Assembly: GCA_002320455.1 (NCBI GenBank)
Contig: DCKU01000094.1
Location: forward strand, 1-24,812
DNA from: Salinisphaera sp. UBA1666
GTDB taxonomy: Bacteria; Pseudomonadota; Gammaproteobacteria; Nevskiales; Salinisphaeraceae
Reading direction: 5' to 3'
Length of the DNA stretch: 24,812 nucleotides
A program made the position numbers and the translations under genes. The notes under the pieces are model-generated. The model was given only the letters and a program-made list of their open reading frames with translations. It had not been told where the DNA came from and searched no databases. Positions 8,377-16,930 of the stretch are shown piece after piece (the first letter of the stretch is position 1; the number at the start of each line of letters is the position of its first letter).

Positions 8377-9597
8377 ATGGCAGCGTTCGAGTACACCGCA
8401 CTGGATAACCGCGGCCGCCAGAAAAAAGGCGTGCTTGAAGGTGATGCCGCGCGCGCCATCCGGGCGCAACTGCGCGAGCGCGGGCTCACGCCCATCGAGG
8501 TCAAGGAGGTCTCGGACCGGCGCAAGCCAGGGGCAGCCAAGCCTGCGTTTTCCTTCCAGCGCGGGATGAAGGTCGTTGAGCTGGCGCTGTTCACGCGTCA
8601 GCTGGCCACGCTGGCGCATGCCGGCATGCCCATGGAGGAGGCGCTGAAAGCGGTTGCGGAGCAGACCGACAATGATCGCGTGCGGCGGATCATCGTGGGC
8701 GTTAGATCCGATGTGGTCGAGGGCAACACCTTCGCCGACGCTCTGGCCGGTTTTCCGGGCTCTTTCGATCAGCTCTATCGCGCTACGGCAGCCGCCGGTG
8801 AGCAATCCGGCCATTTGGACGAGGTCTTGAACGGCCTGGCCGACTACGTCGAGGAACAACAGGCGCTGCGCCAGAAAATACTGGCAGCACTGATTTATCC
8901 CGCGTTTCTGGTCGTGGTCTCGATCGGCATCGTGGTCGCCCTGCTATCGACCGTGGTGCCGAAGCTGGTGCACGTGTTCAACAGCGTACATGCCGATCTG
9001 CCCACGCTAACGGTCGTGCTGATCTCAATGAGCGACTTCCTGCGTGACTGGGGCCTGCTCCTGGCGCTGCTGTTGGCGGGCGCGATCACCGGATTCATGT
9101 ATGGCCTGCGTCAACCGGCCTTCAAGCGCCGGTTCCATCGGGCCGTTCTCAGGCTGCCCTTGATCGGGCGGTTCGTGCGCGGTGTGAATACCGCTCGCTT
9201 CACGCGCACGCTGGCAATTCTTACCAAGAGCGGCGTGCCGGCGCTTGACGCCATGGGAATCGGCGCCGAGGTCGTGACTAACGTGCCAATGCGCGAGGCG
9301 ATATCGCGCGCGGCGACCCGTGTGCGCGAAGGGGACGCCATCCACCGCGCGCTGGGTCAAGAGAACCTATTCCCGGCGATCACCCTTCACATGATCGCCA
9401 ACGGCGAAATGTCCGGCGAACTAGATATGATGCTGGGCCGGGCGGCCGATCATCAGGATCGCGAGGTCGAAGCACTTCGCGAAGGCGTGATGGGTGTTCT
9501 GGGCCCGGCCGTCATCTTGAGCATGGGCGGCGTGGTATTGCTGATCGTACTGGCGATTCTGTTACCGGTGTTCAATCTCAATCAGCTGGTGCAGTGA
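8377..9597 (+). CDS. gspF: Type II secretion platform protein GspF
   Basis: 406 residues, the usual length. The start 'MAAFEYTALDNRGRQKKGVLEGD' is characteristic. Two T2SSF repeats are visible: the first around 'FTRQLATLAHAGMPMEEALKAV', the second around 'FTRTLAILTKSGVPALDAMGIG'. Hydrophobic segments lie near 'ILAALIYPAFLVVVSIGIVVALL', 'WGLLLALLLAGAITGFMYG' and the C-terminal 'VVLLIVLAILLPVFNLNQLV'. GspF is the polytopic inner-membrane platform that couples GspE to pseudopilus growth. The gene lies 39 nt after gspE and lacks an obvious Shine-Dalgarno. gspG follows with its own strong ribosome site. Confidence 0.95.
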   Translation: MAAFEYTALDNRGRQKKGVLEGDAARAIRAQLRERGLTPIEVKEVSDRRKPGAAKPAFSFQRGMKVVELALFTRQLATLAHAGMPMEEALKAVAEQTDNDRVRRIIVGVRSDVVEGNTFADALAGFPGSFDQLYRATAAAGEQSGHLDEVLNGLADYVEEQQALRQKILAALIYPAFLVVVSIGIVVALLSTVVPKLVHVFNSVHADLPTLTVVLISMSDFLRDWGLLLALLLAGAITGFMYGLRQPAFKRRFHRAVLRLPLIGRFVRGVNTARFTRTLAILTKSGVPALDAMGIGAEVVTNVPMREAISRAATRVREGDAIHRALGQENLFPAITLHMIANGEMSGELDMMLGRAADHQDREVEALREGVMGVLGPAVILSMGGVVLLIVLAILLPVFNLNQLVQ

Positions 9598-9638
9598 CCC
9601 GCGCTCGGCCTTATATCTGTCAATCGAGGAGTGATCTC

Positions 9639-10109
9639 ATGAACGATGCCCATCGTCGCGGCCGCCAAGCCACGGCCCGTCAAGGACAGTCCGGCTTCAC
9701 CCTGATCGAAATCATGGTCGTGGTGGTCATTCTGGGTATTCTGGCGGCGATCGTGGTGCCGAACATCATCGACCGGCCGGATGCGGCCCGAGAGGCCAAG
9801 GCCCGTCAGGACATCAAGGCGGTCGAGTCGGCGCTCAAGCTTTACCGGCTGGATAACTATCGCTACCCTACGACCGAGCAGGGTCTGGCCGCCCTTGTCG
9901 ACAAACCCAACAGCCAACCCGAGCCGCGTAACTGGAAATCCGGCGGGTATCTCGACCGCGTGCCGACCGATCCCTGGGGCAACGTCTACCACTATCGCAA
10001 CCCCGGCCAGCACAGTCCGATTGATGTCTATACGCTCGGACGCGATAACCAAGACGGCGGCGAAGGCCCGGATGCGGATATCGGCAACTGGACGTTGGAT
10101 AACGCCTGA
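9639..10109 (+). CDS. gspG: Major pseudopilin GspG
   Basis: 156 residues from ATG 9639, chosen because AGGAG at 9627-9631 lies 7 nt upstream; an in-frame GTG at 9594 overlapping gspF lacks this. The prepilin leader is cut after Gly19 before 'FTLIEIMVVVVILGILAAIVVPN', with Glu at mature position 5 (E24). The mature domain has the GspG hallmarks 'YRLDNYRYPTTEQGLAALV', 'YLDRVPTDPWGNVYHYRNPG' and the C-terminal calcium-site loop region 'GGEGPDADIGNW'. It is the main subunit of the periplasmic pseudopilus and needs a prepilin peptidase (GspO) encoded elsewhere. The strong Shine-Dalgarno fits its need for higher expression than the minor pseudopilins. Confidence 0.96.
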   Translation: MNDAHRRGRQATARQGQSGFTLIEIMVVVVILGILAAIVVPNIIDRPDAAREAKARQDIKAVESALKLYRLDNYRYPTTEQGLAALVDKPNSQPEPRNWKSGGYLDRVPTDPWGNVYHYRNPGQHSPIDVYTLGRDNQDGGEGPDADIGNWTLDNA

Positions 10110-10117
10110 CCGGTGCC

Positions 10118-10768
10118 GTGATCCGTCGTTGCCCGGCCAACGTGTGTTGTCGCCCTGCACGGGATGGCGCCCGCGGTTTCACGCTGATCGAGATCCTGGT
10201 CGTGCTGGTGATCGTGGGCGTGACGCTGGCGTTTGCCACGCTCTCGGTGAATCCGAGCGGGCCGGGCGATCGGTTGAACACCGAAGCCCAGCGCCTGCTG
10301 GCGCTGGCCCAGGATGCGGCCGACGAAGCGATCCTGTCCGGCCATACCATCGGCCTGGAAGTCGGCGATCACGGGTATCGCTTCGTCTCACTTGATCGCA
10401 CCGGCTGGTCCGTGATCGACAGCCCGGATAATGCGCTACGTCCGCGGCGACTCGACGACGACCTCTATCTCGATCGATTGTCGACCGACGGTGGGGCCAA
10501 CGACCGAGAAGCGATGATGCAGACCGGTACGCTCACCCTTCCCCCTTCCCCGGTACCGATGACGCCGGGCGAAGCCAAAGAAGCGGCTGAGCGACAGGAC
10601 GCGGCCGAAGACGCGGGCGCTGATCTCGCGATGCCGGCTGCTCTGTTTTTGGCCAGCGGCGAGCTCTTGCCGTTCGTGCTGCAGCTCTCGGCCGACGATG
10701 TGGATCAGGTCTATATCATCGCCGGCGCGCCCAATGGCGATATTCGCTTGGAGCGACGTACGCGATGA
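10118..10768 (+). CDS. gspH: Minor pseudopilin GspH
   Basis: 216 residues from GTG 10118, 8 nt after gspG. The prepilin leader ends at Gly20 before 'FTLIEILVVLVIVGVTLAFATL', with Glu at mature position 5 (E25). The body shows the typical 'EAQRLLALAQDAADEAILSGHTIGLEV' and 'GYRFVSLDRTGWSVID' segments of GspH. Residues about 115-175 form an Asp/Glu/Ala/Pro-rich stretch that looks like a variable loop. The leader has three Cys (C5, C10, C11), which is unusual. GspH is a minor pseudopilin of the pseudopilus, near its tip in current models. The stop overlaps the gspI start (ATGA). Confidence 0.9.
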   Translation: MIRRCPANVCCRPARDGARGFTLIEILVVLVIVGVTLAFATLSVNPSGPGDRLNTEAQRLLALAQDAADEAILSGHTIGLEVGDHGYRFVSLDRTGWSVIDSPDNALRPRRLDDDLYLDRLSTDGGANDREAMMQTGTLTLPPSPVPMTPGEAKEAAERQDAAEDAGADLAMPAALFLASGELLPFVLQLSADDVDQVYIIAGAPNGDIRLERRTR

Positions 10769-11274
10769 GAGACGTGACGCGCCAATGCCCCGCGGCTGAG
10801 TGCCGTCGGTCGCAACGCGGCTTTACACTCGTCGAGGTGCTCATTGCCCTGTCGGTCTTGGCTATCGCGCTGACGGCCTTCGTCTCGGCGGGCGCGCAGA
10901 ACGCAGACTATGCCACCTACATCCGTGAGCGCACGATCGCGCAGTGGGTCGCACGTAACCAGCTGGTGGCCTATCAGCTGGCCGACGACTGGCCGAACGT
11001 CGGCACGCAGGAAGACGATGTCGACATGGCCGGCAGCACCTACCACTGGCAGGCGGATATCCAGACCTCACCGGACCCCGCGGTGCGCCGCGTCGATATT
11101 CGGGTGTTTTCCGTGGATCCCGACGGCGACAGCCCGGCGGACGATGCGCTGCTGCTGATCAGCGGCTTTCTGACCCAGCACCCCGAGGCCGAGGACGCAC
11201 CGGATACACCGGGCGAAGGCAACACCGACGACAACACCTCCACGGCCGACGTGCTGGGCGGAGGGCGGTCATGA
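10765..11274 (+). CDS. gspI: Minor pseudopilin GspI
   Basis: 169 residues. The leader ends at Gly19 before 'FTLVEVLIALSVLAIALTAF', with Glu at mature position 5 (E24). It then has 'RTIAQWVARNQLVAYQL' (compare the family's 'A-x-W-V-A-x-N-x-L') and a beta-strand segment 'YHWQADIQTSPDPAVRRVDIRVF'. The C-terminal ~40 residues are Asp/Glu/Thr-rich and probably disordered, making it somewhat longer than typical GspI. GspI nucleates the GspI-J-K tip complex. It overlaps gspH and gspJ by 4 nt each (ATGA). Confidence 0.93.
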   Translation: MRDVTRQCPAAECRRSQRGFTLVEVLIALSVLAIALTAFVSAGAQNADYATYIRERTIAQWVARNQLVAYQLADDWPNVGTQEDDVDMAGSTYHWQADIQTSPDPAVRRVDIRVFSVDPDGDSPADDALLLISGFLTQHPEAEDAPDTPGEGNTDDNTSTADVLGGGRS

Positions 11275-11951
11275 CGTCAAGGCGGCATGTGCGGCACCAG
11301 CGTGGGTTCACGCTGATCGAGCTGCTGATCGCAATCGCGGTCTTCGCCGTGATGGCCGCGATCGCCTACGGCGGGCTGTCTTCGGTCATTGCCAGTCGCG
11401 AGTCGATCGACGCGGCATTGGAGCGCTCGAAAACCCTGCAAATGGCGCTGTGGCGGATTCAGCAGGATATCGAACAGACCGTCCAGCGCCCGGTTCGAGA
11501 TTCGTTCGGCGATACCCAGCCCGCGATCTACGGCAGTGCCGGGATCGGGCTCTATGTGACACGAGCCGGCTGGGTGAACCCGCTCGGCGCGCCGCGCTCC
11601 ACGCTACAGCGCGTGCACTACGACCTGGACGGCGATGGTCAGCTGGTCCGCAGCTATTTCCGGGTGCTCGACCAGGCCCAGGACAGTCAACCGGTCAACC
11701 GCGTGCTTCTGGACGGCGTCACGCAAATGGAATGGCGCTATCTCGACGAGAACGGCCAGTGGCAAGACAGCTGGCCGGCCACCGCCGGCGGCCAGGCCTT
11801 TGCGGCGCCGACGCTCAACAATTCGGGCACCGGCGACGGTGCCGGAAGCGCCGGCGCCCAGCCGCCCCCGCAGGCGGTCGAGCTCACGCTGGACACGCGC
11901 GCGTGGGGGCAGATGCGCCTGCTATACATGATTCCGGGCGGTCGGCCATGA
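11271..11951 (+). CDS. gspJ: Minor pseudopilin GspJ
   Basis: 226 residues. The leader ends at Gly12 before 'FTLIELLIAIAVFAVMAAIAYGGL', with Glu at mature position 5 (E17). 'RSKTLQMALWRIQQDIEQTVQRPVRD' and 'RVHYDLDGDGQLVRSYFRVLDQA' are family-like; 'VTQMEWRYLDENGQWQDSWP' matches the common GspJ segment. A Gly/Ala/Pro-rich loop (about 183-205) precedes the last strand. It forms the tip complex with GspI and GspK. It overlaps gspI and gspK by 4 nt each (ATGA). Confidence 0.94.
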   Translation: MTSRRHVRHQRGFTLIELLIAIAVFAVMAAIAYGGLSSVIASRESIDAALERSKTLQMALWRIQQDIEQTVQRPVRDSFGDTQPAIYGSAGIGLYVTRAGWVNPLGAPRSTLQRVHYDLDGDGQLVRSYFRVLDQAQDSQPVNRVLLDGVTQMEWRYLDENGQWQDSWPATAGGQAFAAPTLNNSGTGDGAGSAGAQPPPQAVELTLDTRAWGQMRLLYMIPGGRP

Positions 11952-12892
11952 ACCGGCGCACGCAACAACGCGGTGTCGCGCTACTCACCGCCATGCTGAT
12001 CATGGCCATCACCGCCATTATTACCACCGGCATGATTGCCAGCATGAACCTGGCGCTCCAACGCTCGGGCAACATCTGGAATGCGCAACAGAATTGGTGG
12101 TACGGCATCGGCATCGAAAACTGGCTGGGCGCTCAGTTACGCAAGGAAGCCGAAGCCACGGAAATCGATTCGCTAGAGGAATACTGGGCCCAGCCGGTCG
12201 ATTATCTGCCCATCGACGGCGGTAGCATTTCCGGACGTATCGTGGATTTGCAGGGCCGCTTCAACCTCAACAACCTGGTGCTTGGCGACAGCGAAGCCGA
12301 GATGGCGTATTTCGCCCGCCTGATCGCTACCGTCGCCGACGCCGACCCGGTCACTGCCCAAAGCATCGCTCAGGCCACAAAGGACTGGATTGATGCCGAC
12401 GTCGAGCCCACGCGGCCCTACGGCGCCGAGGACAACTATTATCTGGGGCTGACTCCGGCTTATCGCGCGGGCAACACGTTGATGGTCAGCCCCAGCGAGA
12501 TCGAAGCCGTGCGCGACATGACGCCGGCGATTTATCGTGCGTTGCTGCCCAATATCTCGGCTCTGCCCGAGGCCACGACGATCAACGTCAATACCGCCCC
12601 AGCGCCGGTACTCCAGGCATTGTCAGAGAACATGCCGGCCTCGGGCGGCGAGCAGCTGGTCGAAGAGCGTAGCGGCTCGCCCTGGGAAGACGTCGGTGAG
12701 TTCAACCAAGCGGGGCCGCTCGCTGGCGCCGGTCAGGTGCCCGAGGGCATTCCGCTGGACGTGAAGACCCGCTATTTCCTGGTGGCCGGGCGCATCACCG
12801 TGGCCGACAGCGAAACCCAGTTCTATACCGTGCTCGAGCGGGCCGACAACGGCGCCGTGCACGTGGTGCGTCATGCCACCGATGCGTATTGA
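11948..12892 (+). CDS. gspK: Tip pseudopilin GspK
   Basis: 314 residues from ATG 11948, inside the gspJ stop codon. Longer in-frame starts run through gspJ and lack a leader. The leader is short ('MNRRTQQRG', cut after Gly9) before 'VALLTAMLIMAITAIITTGM'; mature position 5 is Leu rather than Glu, as is normal for GspK. The large inserted domain contains 'ISGRIVDLQGRFNLNNL', 'TKDWIDADVEP' and 'ATTINVNTAPAPVLQAL', all typical. GspK caps the pseudopilus with GspI and GspJ. A 99-nt gap follows before gspL, the longest gap in the rightward operon. I see no convincing terminator in it. Confidence 0.95.
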   Translation: MNRRTQQRGVALLTAMLIMAITAIITTGMIASMNLALQRSGNIWNAQQNWWYGIGIENWLGAQLRKEAEATEIDSLEEYWAQPVDYLPIDGGSISGRIVDLQGRFNLNNLVLGDSEAEMAYFARLIATVADADPVTAQSIAQATKDWIDADVEPTRPYGAEDNYYLGLTPAYRAGNTLMVSPSEIEAVRDMTPAIYRALLPNISALPEATTINVNTAPAPVLQALSENMPASGGEQLVEERSGSPWEDVGEFNQAGPLAGAGQVPEGIPLDVKTRYFLVAGRITVADSETQFYTVLERADNGAVHVVRHATDAY

Positions 12893-12991
12893 GGCAGGCC
12901 GGGCGCGCACCGCACGAGAGAGTGAGAAGTTGGGTTAGACTGCCGAAAAGCACGGTCGGCACGACAAGCAGAACAACGTAGGGGAGACAGC

Positions 12992-14200
12992 GTGGCCCAG
13001 CGGCGGACACTCTATTACGACGGCACGACAGCGCTCTGGCGCGACCCGGTGAACGGCATCATCCGTGCGTCGCTCGCGGAGGCTGGCGCCGCCCTGGCCG
13101 AGCACGATGTCACGGTCCTGGTGCCCGCCGAGGATATTCTGCTGACACAAGTCGCCCTGCCGCCCATTCGCCAGGCTAAACGACGCTTGACCGCCGCCCG
13201 TTTCGCACTCGAAGACCGCCTGGCCGGGCGCATCGAGCAGCTGCATTTTGCACTCGACACGCCCCAGGGCAGCGACGAGACCCCGGTAGCCGTGGTCGAC
13301 GAGCTGCAGATGCGCGCCTGGTGTGATGCCTTTGAGGCCGCCGGGGTGCATGTCGTGCGCGTGGTGCCGGATTGCCTGGCCCTGCCGATGCCGGAGTCCG
13401 GCGGCTGGCAGATGGCCCGTATCGACGACCGGCTGCTCGTGCGCCGCCAGGCGCAACAGGGCTTCGCCTGCAGTCCGGATCTCTTGCCGATTCTTGCGGA
13501 GGCCTATACTGCACCCGAGGTCATCGATCTACACGGCACGTCGCAAGACGCCATCCAGACCGTGAGCGGCGAGTCGCTGTTCGAGCCAGCGCCGGATATC
13601 CGCCCACAGACCCACGCCAGCAGCGATGCGCTCATCGGGCTGCTGATCGACAACGCCGAGCTCGGCAAGCCGGGCATCAATCTACGTCAGGGCGAGTTCG
13701 CGCCCAACAACGCCGCGGAGTCGAGATGGCGGCCTTATATGTTGACCGCAGGGCTGGCTGCGAGCTGGCTGGTCATCACGCTGGTCGCCCACGGCGTAGA
13801 GACTTGGCAGCTCAACCAGCGCATCGCCGCGCTTGAGGCCCAGACACAGACCGCGTTTCGAGATGCTTTTCCCGATGTAAACACCATCAACGACCTGCGC
13901 GTTCAGGCCGAACAGGGCATCGCCAGCCTGCGCGGCTACTCGGGCAGCACGGGATTGTTTCCGGTCCTCGCGGCCACGGCTGACGTCGCCGGAGGCGACG
14001 ACAGCCTTGAGGTTCAGGGCATGCAGTATCGAAACGCCACGCTCGATCTGTCGATTCGCGGTAAGAACGTGCAGTCCGTTGAGACGCTACGCGCCGGCTT
14101 TGCCAATCGCCCCGGCCTGGAGTTATCGGTCCAGAGCGCAGATGCCAACGCCGATGGCGTACAGATCCGGGCCTCGGTCAGCCAGGGGCAGCCTTCATGA
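12992..14200 (+). CDS. gspL: Type II secretion platform protein GspL
   Basis: 402 residues from GTG 12992, with GGGGAG at 12981-12986 as ribosome site. The cytoplasmic N-terminal ~240 residues have the ASKHA-like GspL pattern ('VTVLVPAEDILLTQVALPPIRQAKRRLTAARFALEDRL'), which in the family binds GspE. One membrane segment follows near 247-270 ('YMLTAGLAASWLVITLVAHG'), then a periplasmic coiled stretch and a ferredoxin-like domain ('LEVQGMQYRNATLDLSIRGKNVQSVETLRAGF'). It recruits the ATPase to the inner-membrane platform and dimerises with GspM. It overlaps gspM by 4 nt (ATGA). Confidence 0.92.
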   Translation: MAQRRTLYYDGTTALWRDPVNGIIRASLAEAGAALAEHDVTVLVPAEDILLTQVALPPIRQAKRRLTAARFALEDRLAGRIEQLHFALDTPQGSDETPVAVVDELQMRAWCDAFEAAGVHVVRVVPDCLALPMPESGGWQMARIDDRLLVRRQAQQGFACSPDLLPILAEAYTAPEVIDLHGTSQDAIQTVSGESLFEPAPDIRPQTHASSDALIGLLIDNAELGKPGINLRQGEFAPNNAAESRWRPYMLTAGLAASWLVITLVAHGVETWQLNQRIAALEAQTQTAFRDAFPDVNTINDLRVQAEQGIASLRGYSGSTGLFPVLAATADVAGGDDSLEVQGMQYRNATLDLSIRGKNVQSVETLRAGFANRPGLELSVQSADANADGVQIRASVSQGQPS

Positions 14201-14700
14201 ATCAGCTACAACAATGGTTCGAAGGTCTCGCCCCGCGAGAGCGGGTCATGGTGCTGGTGGCCGGCGTGTTCGTCAGCGTCGCTCTGTTCTACATGCTGAT
14301 TTGGTCGCCGCTGAACGCGGCCCTGGCCGATGCTCGCTCACGCGTGGTCTCCGAGGCCAACGAGGCCCGCTGGATGCTGGGTGTGCGTAACGAGGCCCAG
14401 GCGCTGCGGGCGGCCGGCGCGGATCGACAGCCGGCTGGAGGCGACGAATCACTGTTGTCGATCGTGGATACCACCAGCCGTGCCAACCAGCTTGGCGGCG
14501 CCGTCACACAGATACAGCCCCAGAACGATGACAAGGCCACCGTCAGCCTGGAAAACGTCGGGTTCGATCAAATGATGTACTGGCTCGACACGCTGCAGTC
14601 CAAATACGGCATCACCGTGAGTGAGGCGACCGTCTCTCGCGACAGCAAGACAGCCGGTGAGGTTGATGCCCGCCTGACGCTGCTGCGGGGTGCTGCATGA
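14197..14700 (+). CDS. gspM: Type II secretion platform protein GspM
   Basis: 167 residues. 'MNQLQQWFEGLAPRERVMVLVAGVFVSVALFYMLIW' is the classic GspM start: an amphipathic helix with 'L-x-P-R-E-R', then the membrane segment. A periplasmic coiled region follows, then a ferredoxin-like fold ending 'YGITVSEATVSRDSKTAGEVDARLTL'. It is the partner of GspL in the inner-membrane platform. It overlaps gspL and gspN by 4 nt each (ATGA). Confidence 0.93.
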   Translation: MNQLQQWFEGLAPRERVMVLVAGVFVSVALFYMLIWSPLNAALADARSRVVSEANEARWMLGVRNEAQALRAAGADRQPAGGDESLLSIVDTTSRANQLGGAVTQIQPQNDDKATVSLENVGFDQMMYWLDTLQSKYGITVSEATVSRDSKTAGEVDARLTLLRGAA

Positions 14701-15455
14701 ATCGCCCCCTGCTCCGCTACGGCCTGATCGGCGGTCTTTTTTTCGTCATCGGGCTCATCATTTATCTGCCGGCCTCGCTGGTGACCGGCTGGGTGGCCGA
14801 CGATAGCGAGCTGCGCTTTGACGGCGTCACCGGCACGCTGCTTAGCGGCAAGGCGGCCTACGTGGCCCTGCCGGCCGGTGGCGTCGACAATGTGGCATGG
14901 GATATTCATCCGGCTGCGTTGCTGCTGGCCCGTATTACGGCCGACGTATCAGCCGATACCGACCTGTCCGGCGTGACCGCTACGCTGGGCTATACGCTGC
15001 TTGGCAATACCTATATCCGCGCGCTGACCGGCGACGCTTCGATCGGCTGGCTGGCGCAAATGGCCGGTTATACGTTCGTGCCGGCCGCCGGTCGTGTGGG
15101 TGTGTCGCTCGACGCGCTCGATCTCGACGGGGACATGCAGGTGCGCGGGCTTGTCGGGCGCGTCAACGTGAGCGGCGTGCGCTATGAATTGATGAAACCG
15201 GCGATCGAGCTGGGCCAGTTTCAGGCCGACCTCAGCCGGACCGACAACGATGCCCTACGCGCGGCACTTGTCGACAGCCAGGGACCGCTGGCTCTGACCG
15301 GTAACGTAGATCTGACCGACCAGTCGCGCTACACGCTCGACGTTCGTCTGCGTGCACGTGCCGGCGCCGACGAGCGCCTGACCCGACTGCTCACGCAGCT
15401 CGGCCAGACCGATGAGGCCGGCTGGTACCACATCACCGAGCAAGGCCGCCTATGA
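14697..15455 (+). CDS. gspN: Type II secretion protein GspN
   Basis: 252 residues. One N-terminal membrane segment ('YGLIGGLFFVIGLIIYLPASLV') is followed by a periplasmic beta-rich domain with the GspN pattern 'FDGVTGTLLSGKAAYVALP', 'VDNVAWDIHPAALLLARI' and 'GPLALTGNVDLTDQSRYTLDVRLRA'. GspN occurs in a subset of type II systems and is often dispensable; its mechanism is unclear. Position after gspM and 4-nt overlaps on both sides support the call. The downstream overlap is with a transporter gene rather than gspO. Confidence 0.9.
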   Translation: MNRPLLRYGLIGGLFFVIGLIIYLPASLVTGWVADDSELRFDGVTGTLLSGKAAYVALPAGGVDNVAWDIHPAALLLARITADVSADTDLSGVTATLGYTLLGNTYIRALTGDASIGWLAQMAGYTFVPAAGRVGVSLDALDLDGDMQVRGLVGRVNVSGVRYELMKPAIELGQFQADLSRTDNDALRAALVDSQGPLALTGNVDLTDQSRYTLDVRLRARAGADERLTRLLTQLGQTDEAGWYHITEQGRL

Positions 15456-16891
15456 GTTGGACGGCGGCGACGCTGCTGGTCGCACCCTGGCTGATTCTTG
15501 GCGGCTACGGCCTGGCCGTGCTGCTATCGACGCCGAGGCGCGCCGGGCCCACCGGCTTTTTCGGCGGGCGCGGCCACGACGGCGCCACACCGGGCATTAT
15601 CCTTCTTGGTGCATCGGCGGCGATCTCCTGGGTCATGGCCAAGAGCGTCAACAACGCCATGAACCTCGCCGCGGATTTCGGCTGGATCGGCGGCATTGGC
15701 TATGCGGCCTATTGGCTCGCATTTGTGGTGGTGGCGGTTGCTGTTTATGTCATGCGCACGCGCGGCGGGTTCACGTCGCTGGCCGGTTTTTTGAAAACCA
15801 AGTACGGCACGCGCGCCGCTCGGCTGTTTTTGCTGGTCATCGCGATCCGCCTGATCAATGAAGTCTGGTCCAACACAAAAATTGCGGCACTTTACTTCGG
15901 CGCCGAAGGCAGCAGCGGTTATTGGATCGCTGCTGCGGGGCTCACCCTGTTCACGCTGTATTACAGCCTGAAAGGCGGCCTGCGCAGCTCAATCGTGACT
16001 GACGGCCTGCAGATGATCCTGCTGCTGTTTCTGCTGGTGGTCACGCTCGGGCTGTTGGCGCCCGACGTGCTCCGGCTTGGCATACCCAGCGTCGCCTCAG
16101 GTGATGTCACGCCGGCCATGCAGGCCGGCGGGCTGACGTTTCTGGGCCTGGCGCTGGTACAGACGCTGTCCTACGGGTTTCACGATCCGGTGATGACGGA
16201 TCGTGCCTTCGTTAACGCGCCGGGCAAAATGGTGGCGAGCTTTGTTCTGGCCGCCCTACTCGGCGGCGCGCTGATCGTGGGGTTCTCCAGCGCTGGGTTA
16301 TACGCTCTGGCCCACGACATTGCGCCGTCACCGTCGGTGGCTGTCGCGGTGCCGCTGGCAGTCGGGCTGGGTATGACGCTGTTATTCAACGCCGTGATGC
16401 TGGCCGCCGCAGGCTCTACGCTCGACTCGGTCATGACGGCCACCGCCAAATTCGGGGCACGCGACTGGCCACATGCCGACGGCCCGCCCACCGTCTATCA
16501 GCAGGCGACCGGGCGCCGAGCGATGTGGGCGATCGCCATACTGGGCAACCTGCCACTGCTATCCATCTATATCGACGGCGTGGGCCCGGCCGTGATCGCG
16601 GCCACGACCATCAGCGGCACCGCCATCATGGGCCTGGCGCCAATCTTTCTGCTGGGCTGGATCAAGCGCGCCGGCCGGTTGTCGTTCCATCTGGCGCTCT
16701 GGCCGGGCGTGATCATCGGCGTGCTGCTGGCGCTTGAAGACATCTTGCACCTGCCCACGATTCCGTCGTTTGTCGGTATCGGCGTGGGGCCATACGCCGA
16801 AACGCTGGGCATCAACGTTTACGGCGTCTTGCTCTGTTCGGTGCTGTTCGTGGCCGGGGCGCGTATCCGGCCCCGGCGGGGGCTGCTTTAA
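15452..16891 (+). CDS. Sodium/solute symporter family membrane protein
   Basis: 479 residues, very hydrophobic, with roughly 13 membrane segments. The SSS (solute/sodium symporter) pattern is visible: 'YYSLKGGLRSSIVTDGLQM' matches the family's conserved Gly-Gly-x-x-x-x-x-x-T-D segment, and 'GSTLDSVMTATAKF' matches the 'S-T-x-D-S' sodium-site helix. The substrate cannot be told from sequence. The gene begins inside the gspN stop codon (ATGA), so it should be co-translated with the secretion operon. It ends 39 nt from the convergent cfa stop. A transporter is not a known T2SS part, so the link may be positional only. Confidence 0.8.
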   Translation: MSWTAATLLVAPWLILGGYGLAVLLSTPRRAGPTGFFGGRGHDGATPGIILLGASAAISWVMAKSVNNAMNLAADFGWIGGIGYAAYWLAFVVVAVAVYVMRTRGGFTSLAGFLKTKYGTRAARLFLLVIAIRLINEVWSNTKIAALYFGAEGSSGYWIAAAGLTLFTLYYSLKGGLRSSIVTDGLQMILLLFLLVVTLGLLAPDVLRLGIPSVASGDVTPAMQAGGLTFLGLALVQTLSYGFHDPVMTDRAFVNAPGKMVASFVLAALLGGALIVGFSSAGLYALAHDIAPSPSVAVAVPLAVGLGMTLLFNAVMLAAAGSTLDSVMTATAKFGARDWPHADGPPTVYQQATGRRAMWAIAILGNLPLLSIYIDGVGPAVIAATTISGTAIMGLAPIFLLGWIKRAGRLSFHLALWPGVIIGVLLALEDILHLPTIPSFVGIGVGPYAETLGINVYGVLLCSVLFVAGARIRPRRGLL

Positions 16892-16930
16892 GAACGGTTG
16901 GCATCCCGGCGCTAGCTGGTGGCTGCGCGG

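Noticed and set aside
11450..11947. Extended N-terminus for gspK reaching back through gspJ
   Set aside because: The extension is an out-of-frame reading of gspJ and would bury the prepilin leader. The start within the gspJ stop codon fits the operon's overlap pattern.
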